From Yoonia sediminilitoris (GTDB lineage: Bacteria > Pseudomonadota > Alphaproteobacteria > Rhodobacterales > Rhodobacteraceae): a stretch of 64,000 nucleotides of DNA. Below are positions 61,074 through 64,000 of the stretch, piece by piece. Every line of letters begins with the position of its first letter. Positions within the stretch are counted from its first letter, which is position 1. The stretch covers positions 372,001 through 436,000 of the forward strand of contig NZ_QBUD01000001.1 of assembly GCF_003058085.1 (NCBI RefSeq), written 5' to 3'. Position numbers and translations under genes: made by a program. The notes under the pieces were generated by a model, which was given only the letters and a program-made list of their open reading frames with translations, made no database searches and was not told the origin of the DNA.

Positions 61074-61946
61074 ATGAACCATGTGCCACTGACAATCTCT
61101 GACCGCATCCAGAAGCAGTTGGATGATCTGACGCGGGCCGAGCGCCAGTTGGCGCATTCGATCCTTGAAAACTATCCTGCGTCAGGGCTTGGCCCGCTGA
61201 GTTCATTGGCCAAGGATGCCAAGGTTTCGGTGCCGACTGTGGCCCGCATGGTGCAAAAACTGGGGTTCAGCGGATACCCCGAGTTTCAGGCCGAACTGCG
61301 CGAAGAACTGAAAGCCAAGGCCAAGGACCCGATTGCCAAGCATGACACATGGGCTGAAGGGGCCCCGTCAGAGCATCTTTTGAACCGCTTCACCGATGCG
61401 GTGATCGACAATATCCGTCATTCATTGGGGCAGATTGACCCTGCCGAATTTGATGCCGCCTGCGCGCTTGCCGCGGATACGGAGCATCATCTTTATGTCG
61501 TCGGCGGGCGCGTGACCCATACGCTGGCTGAATATCTTTTCCTGCACATGCAGGTCATGCGCGCGAAGCTGACCCATATCCAGTCCACGTCGAATGCATG
61601 GCCACATTATTTGCTGGATGTGAAAGAAGACGACGTTTTCATCATCTTCGACATGCGCAGGTATGAAAATAACACCCTGAAGCTGGCTGAAATGGCCCAT
61701 GCGCGGGGCGCGAGGATCATTCTTTTTACCGACCAGTGGCGATCGCCTGTTCACCAACTGGCCACCTACAGTTTCAGCAGCCGGATTGTTGTCCCGTCGG
61801 CATGGGATTCGGTCGTCACCCCGCTGTTGCTGCTGGAGACGATGATTTCGACCATGCAGAACCTGACATGGGACGACACAAAAGACCGGATGCAGTCGCT
61901 GGAAGAGATGTTCGATCAGACCAAGCTGTTTCGCAAATTCACTTAG
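61074..61946 (+). CDS. MurR/RpiR-family transcriptional regulator
   Basis: The 290-residue protein has an N-terminal RpiR helix-turn-helix (LSSLAKDAKVSVPTVARMVQKLGFSGYPEFQAELREEL, residues 42-80) and a SIS domain (about 120-255) with ADTEHHLYVVGGRVTHTLAEYL. SIS domains usually bind sugar phosphates or related metabolites. The gene is divergent from the TRAP and catabolic operon and is likely its regulator. The SIS ligand is not evident. Confidence 0.93.
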   Translation: MNHVPLTISDRIQKQLDDLTRAERQLAHSILENYPASGLGPLSSLAKDAKVSVPTVARMVQKLGFSGYPEFQAELREELKAKAKDPIAKHDTWAEGAPSEHLLNRFTDAVIDNIRHSLGQIDPAEFDAACALAADTEHHLYVVGGRVTHTLAEYLFLHMQVMRAKLTHIQSTSNAWPHYLLDVKEDDVFIIFDMRRYENNTLKLAEMAHARGARIILFTDQWRSPVHQLATYSFSSRIVVPSAWDSVVTPLLLLETMISTMQNLTWDDTKDRMQSLEEMFDQTKLFRKFT

Positions 61947-62168
61947 GGAAAATCCGTTAAACCCGCAGGGCGTGGATTTCACATCATCTCAGCGGCGTGC
62001 GCCGCTTGTGCGTAGAACAACTATGCCCGTCGCAGCGCAAGCCGGGGCTCCGCGCGTTCAGGGCTGAAATAATCCTCTGGACCGTTTCCAAGACGCCCTT
62101 TACCCAATGATATTTCGTGAAATCGGCGCTGACGGCGCAGGATGGGTGGGCTCTGACCATCGGCGGAG

Positions 62169-62804
62169 TTAGTCCTTTTCGCGGAAAAAGCGGCTGGCTT
62201 TAACCTGGTCCCACGCCCAAACGACCTCGGACAACTGTTCTTCCTGACTGCGGTCGCCCCCGTTCATGTCCGGGTGCAGGACTTTGATAAGGGCTTTGTA
62301 GGCTTTGCGAATTTGCGGCTTTGACCAATTGTCCTTGGCCTCAAGAATTTCAATCGCGCGGCGTTCGGTCGGCGGCAGGCGTCGCCCGGAAGTGGCCCCT
62401 TTGCCGGGATTGCGGGTGGCATTCACGCCAAGCACCTGATGTGGATCATCCACACCTAAACGCGCCCATGCGCGTTCTTCCACGCTGCGCTTCATTGGTT
62501 TTGTCGGACGTTCCCAAACGCGGTCCTGATCCATCTGTGCAGCCAGTTCGGCCTCTGACGTGGTGTCAAAGAAGTTCCATTTCAGATTGTATTCCCGCAC
62601 GTGCGTCTGGCAAAACCAGAAATAGTCATCCAGCACGTCAGGCGACTTGGGCGCGCGGTATTTGCCAGCCTCTTCACAGCCCTCATGGTCGCAGACGCGC
62701 ATCGATGTTTCTGATGCACCAGACATCCCACGCCGTCCGCGCGGGTTCTTTTTCTTTGAACTTGACACCGACATGTCAAAACCAAAGGGGTCATCTTTCT
62801 TCAT
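62169..62804 (-). CDS. J-domain (DnaJ-like) protein
   Basis: The 211-residue protein has a C-terminal J domain with IRKAYKALIKVLHPDMNGGD, carrying the HPD tripeptide that stimulates Hsp70. The N-terminal part has a cysteine pair CDHEGCEEAGKYRAPK and WFCQTHVREYNLKWNFF, which suggests a small metal-binding module. The Gly-Phe and zinc-finger regions of full DnaJ are absent, so it is a specialised J protein. It lies divergently next to bolA. In other Alphaproteobacteria I remember this pair near cobS. Confidence 0.9.
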   Translation of the reverse strand: MKKDDPFGFDMSVSSSKKKNPRGRRGMSGASETSMRVCDHEGCEEAGKYRAPKSPDVLDDYFWFCQTHVREYNLKWNFFDTTSEAELAAQMDQDRVWERPTKPMKRSVEERAWARLGVDDPHQVLGVNATRNPGKGATSGRRLPPTERRAIEILEAKDNWSKPQIRKAYKALIKVLHPDMNGGDRSQEEQLSEVVWAWDQVKASRFFREKD

Positions 62805-62882
62805 TTCGCGTCATCCCTTTCCGGTTCGGACAACATACTTTAAACTCCCCAGCAAAAGATTGAAGAGGGTAAGAGCAAAATA

Positions 62883-63134
62883 ATGGGACTTGACGCAGAA
62901 ATTTCCGGGGCATTGCAAAAACTTTCACCAACGCAGCTTGAGGTTGTGAATGAAAGTGCGATGCATCAGGGTCATGCAGGCGATGATGGATCAGGCGAAA
63001 GCCACTGGCGGGTGATAATTCAGGCCGCACAATTTGACGACATGTCACGAATTGCCCGCCACCGCGCGATCCACAGCGCGTTGGGCCCCGATATCATGGG
63101 CCGGATTCACGCGTTGGCGATCGAGATCAAGTAA
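62883..63134 (+). CDS. bolA: BolA family protein
   Basis: The 83-residue protein has the BolA/IbaG fold with LEVVNESAMHQGHAG, SHWRVIIQAAQFDDMSRIARHRAIHSAL and the C-terminal helix MGRIHALAIEI. The invariant His in the RHRAIH motif is present. BolA proteins partner monothiol glutaredoxins in iron-sulfur handling and can influence transcription. It starts 78 bases from the J-domain gene and is convergent with the DUF4177 gene 3 bases downstream. Confidence 0.95.
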   Translation: MGLDAEISGALQKLSPTQLEVVNESAMHQGHAGDDGSGESHWRVIIQAAQFDDMSRIARHRAIHSALGPDIMGRIHALAIEIK

Positions 63135-63137
63135 AGG

Positions 63138-63584
63138 CTATTCCGCCGCGACGTCGGATTTTTTGGGCTTTTCGCCGGTCCCGGACTTCAGCAATTGCTG
63201 CTTGTCATCTGCCGTCAGCCGTTCTGCACCATGAAGCGGGCGCGTGGCGGCATCACCTGTCCGGGGAAGCGCAGGCTCTTGCGCCAGCGGTGGTGCGACG
63301 GCGGTCTTTTCGCTGGCGGGCTCTGCACGGGCAGATGGGGCCGCTACTGCCTGGGCCGTCCGCCGGCGAAAGATCAGCATATTCTGATAGACGGTCGTCT
63401 TGCTCATCAGCCCCTCGCGCTGTTCGCAGGGCAGCGTATCGGTCCGCTGATATTCCCAGCCGTCGGCGGCCAGATCATTCATCGCGGTTTGCAGCGCGTT
63501 GGCGAAACGGTCCTCGGCGGTCTTGACCCCCTTGGCTTTAAGGCCGCGGGTCGGTGCGGGCACCACTTTATATTCGTAAGTCAT
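63138..63584 (-). CDS. DUF4177 domain protein
   Basis: The start at 63582-63584 gives MTYEYKVVPAPTRGLKAKG, as is usual for DUF4177. The 148-residue product has the domain in the first 75 residues (FANALQTAMNDLAADGWEYQRTDTLPCEQREG, then TVYQNMLIFRR), followed by a disordered, Ala/Pro-rich tail. The function is unknown. A longer frame upstream lacks family character. It is followed by bolA in convergent orientation. Confidence 0.8.
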   Translation of the reverse strand: MTYEYKVVPAPTRGLKAKGVKTAEDRFANALQTAMNDLAADGWEYQRTDTLPCEQREGLMSKTTVYQNMLIFRRRTAQAVAAPSARAEPASEKTAVAPPLAQEPALPRTGDAATRPLHGAERLTADDKQQLLKSGTGEKPKKSDVAAE

Positions 63585-63662
63585 TGCGTCGCCTTCCCAT
63601 CTCAACCGCACCGACATAGCAAGAAACCCCTGTGATTCCAAGTATTCGGGGGATTATGAGGA

Positions 63663-64000
63663 TCACAGCCCCAGCTTGCTGCTGACCAATTGGTTGACGG
63701 TCGCCGGATTCGCCTTGCCGCCGGTGGCTTTCATGACCTGCCCCACGAACCATCCAGCCAGTTTCGGGTTTTGCTTGGCCTTTTCAACCTGTGCGGGGTT
63801 GGCGGCAATAATCTCGTCCACCGCAGCTTCGATTGTGCCGGTATCGGTGACCTGCTTCATACCTTCGGTTTCCACGATTTCGGTCGGGTCGCGGTCTTGG
63901 GTGTAAGCGATATTAAAGACATCCTTGGCGATCTTGCCCGAGATATCACCGGATTTGATCAGCCCCACGATCTGCCCCAGACGTTCAGCCGAAATCGGGC
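63663..64000 (-). CDS. gatB: Aspartyl/glutamyl-tRNA amidotransferase subunit B, C-terminal part (cut by window end)
   Basis: The open frame enters from the right edge and ends at 63663. The visible 112 residues match the GatB C-terminal YqeY-like domain: [26 protein letters not shown], then [56 protein letters not shown]. GatCAB converts Glu-tRNA(Gln) to Gln-tRNA(Gln). The catalytic N-terminal part lies outside the window. Confidence 0.95.
   Translation of the reverse strand, partial: PISAERLGQIVGLIKSGDISGKIAKDVFNIAYTQDRDPTEIVETEGMKQVTDTGTIEAAVDEIIAANPAQVEKAKQNPKLAGWFVGQVMKATGGKANPATVNQLVSSKLGL

Noticed and set aside
1-64000. CRISPR arrays, prophage genes, complete insertion sequences, rRNA operons
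   Set aside because: Looked for throughout on both strands. No direct-repeat arrays, transposases, phage structural genes or rRNA sequences were seen.

Overview
The window looks like a piece of a marine alphaproteobacterial chromosome of the Rhodobacteraceae (Roseobacter-type). The reasons are a GC content near 60%, the gene order ftsW-murG-murC-DUF2484-murB-ddl-ftsQ-ftsA-ftsZ-lpxC-bamD-recN, an alphaproteobacterial LexA box (GTTC-N7-GTTC) in front of mmcB, a tRNA-His with no encoded G-1, CarD and RpoH of alphaproteobacterial type, aerobic-type cobaltochelatase subunits CobS/CobT, and TRAP transport genes. It is mostly ordinary core chromosome. I see no prophage, complete insertion sequence, CRISPR array or rRNA operon.

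Layout. 1-7.4 kb: the end of nusB, a secreted protein, a region of small hairpins that may be a structured RNA, SOS-controlled mmcB, a GNAT enzyme, tRNA-His, a RluD-type pseudouridine synthase, rpoH, and a Gfo/Idh/MocA oxidoreductase with a DUF4389 protein. 7.4-13.3 kb (mostly minus): oligoendopeptidase F, an ATP-dependent DNA ligase overlapping its MBL-fold exonuclease partner, a lysophospholipase-like hydrolase and an SCP2 protein. 13.3-22.8 kb: a TPR protein, a SUV3-like helicase overlapping an S4-domain protein, a periplasmic sensor-like protein, fdxA, carD, purD, a GRDP-like membrane protein overlapping xseA. 22.9-38.6 kb: a HI0933-type flavoprotein, then the division and cell-wall cluster (ftsW to ftsZ), lpxC, bamD and recN. 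38.6-39.5 kb: an AT-rich gap with a CtrA-type site. 39.5-48.4 kb: a ClC protein, a DUF427 protein, aminopeptidase P, cobT and cobS separated by two unknown genes, and a membrane protein. 48.6-62 kb: gcvP-gcvH-gcvT under a tandem glycine riboswitch, followed upstream on the same strand by a seven-gene catabolic cluster and a divergent RpiR regulator. 62-64 kb: a J-domain protein, bolA, a DUF4177 protein and the end of gatB.

The most interesting part is 48.6-62 kb. Read 5' to 3' on the minus strand, the order is N-formylglutamate amidohydrolase-like enzyme, TRAP dctQ-dctM-dctP, a glutamine-synthetase-family ligase, aldehyde dehydrogenase, iron-type alcohol dehydrogenase, glycine riboswitch, gcvT, gcvH, gcvP. 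My inference is a gamma-glutamylation pathway for an imported amino alcohol. The amine is masked with glutamate, the alcohol is oxidised in two steps to the acid, and the gamma-glutamyl bond is cut. If the substrate is ethanolamine, the product is glycine, which would feed directly into the adjacent, glycine-sensing cleavage system. The cluster sits between the bolA/J-domain pair and cobS/cobT, genes I remember as neighbours in other alphaproteobacteria, so it may be an insertion into an older gene block. Everything about function here rests on family recognition by eye, with no searches run.
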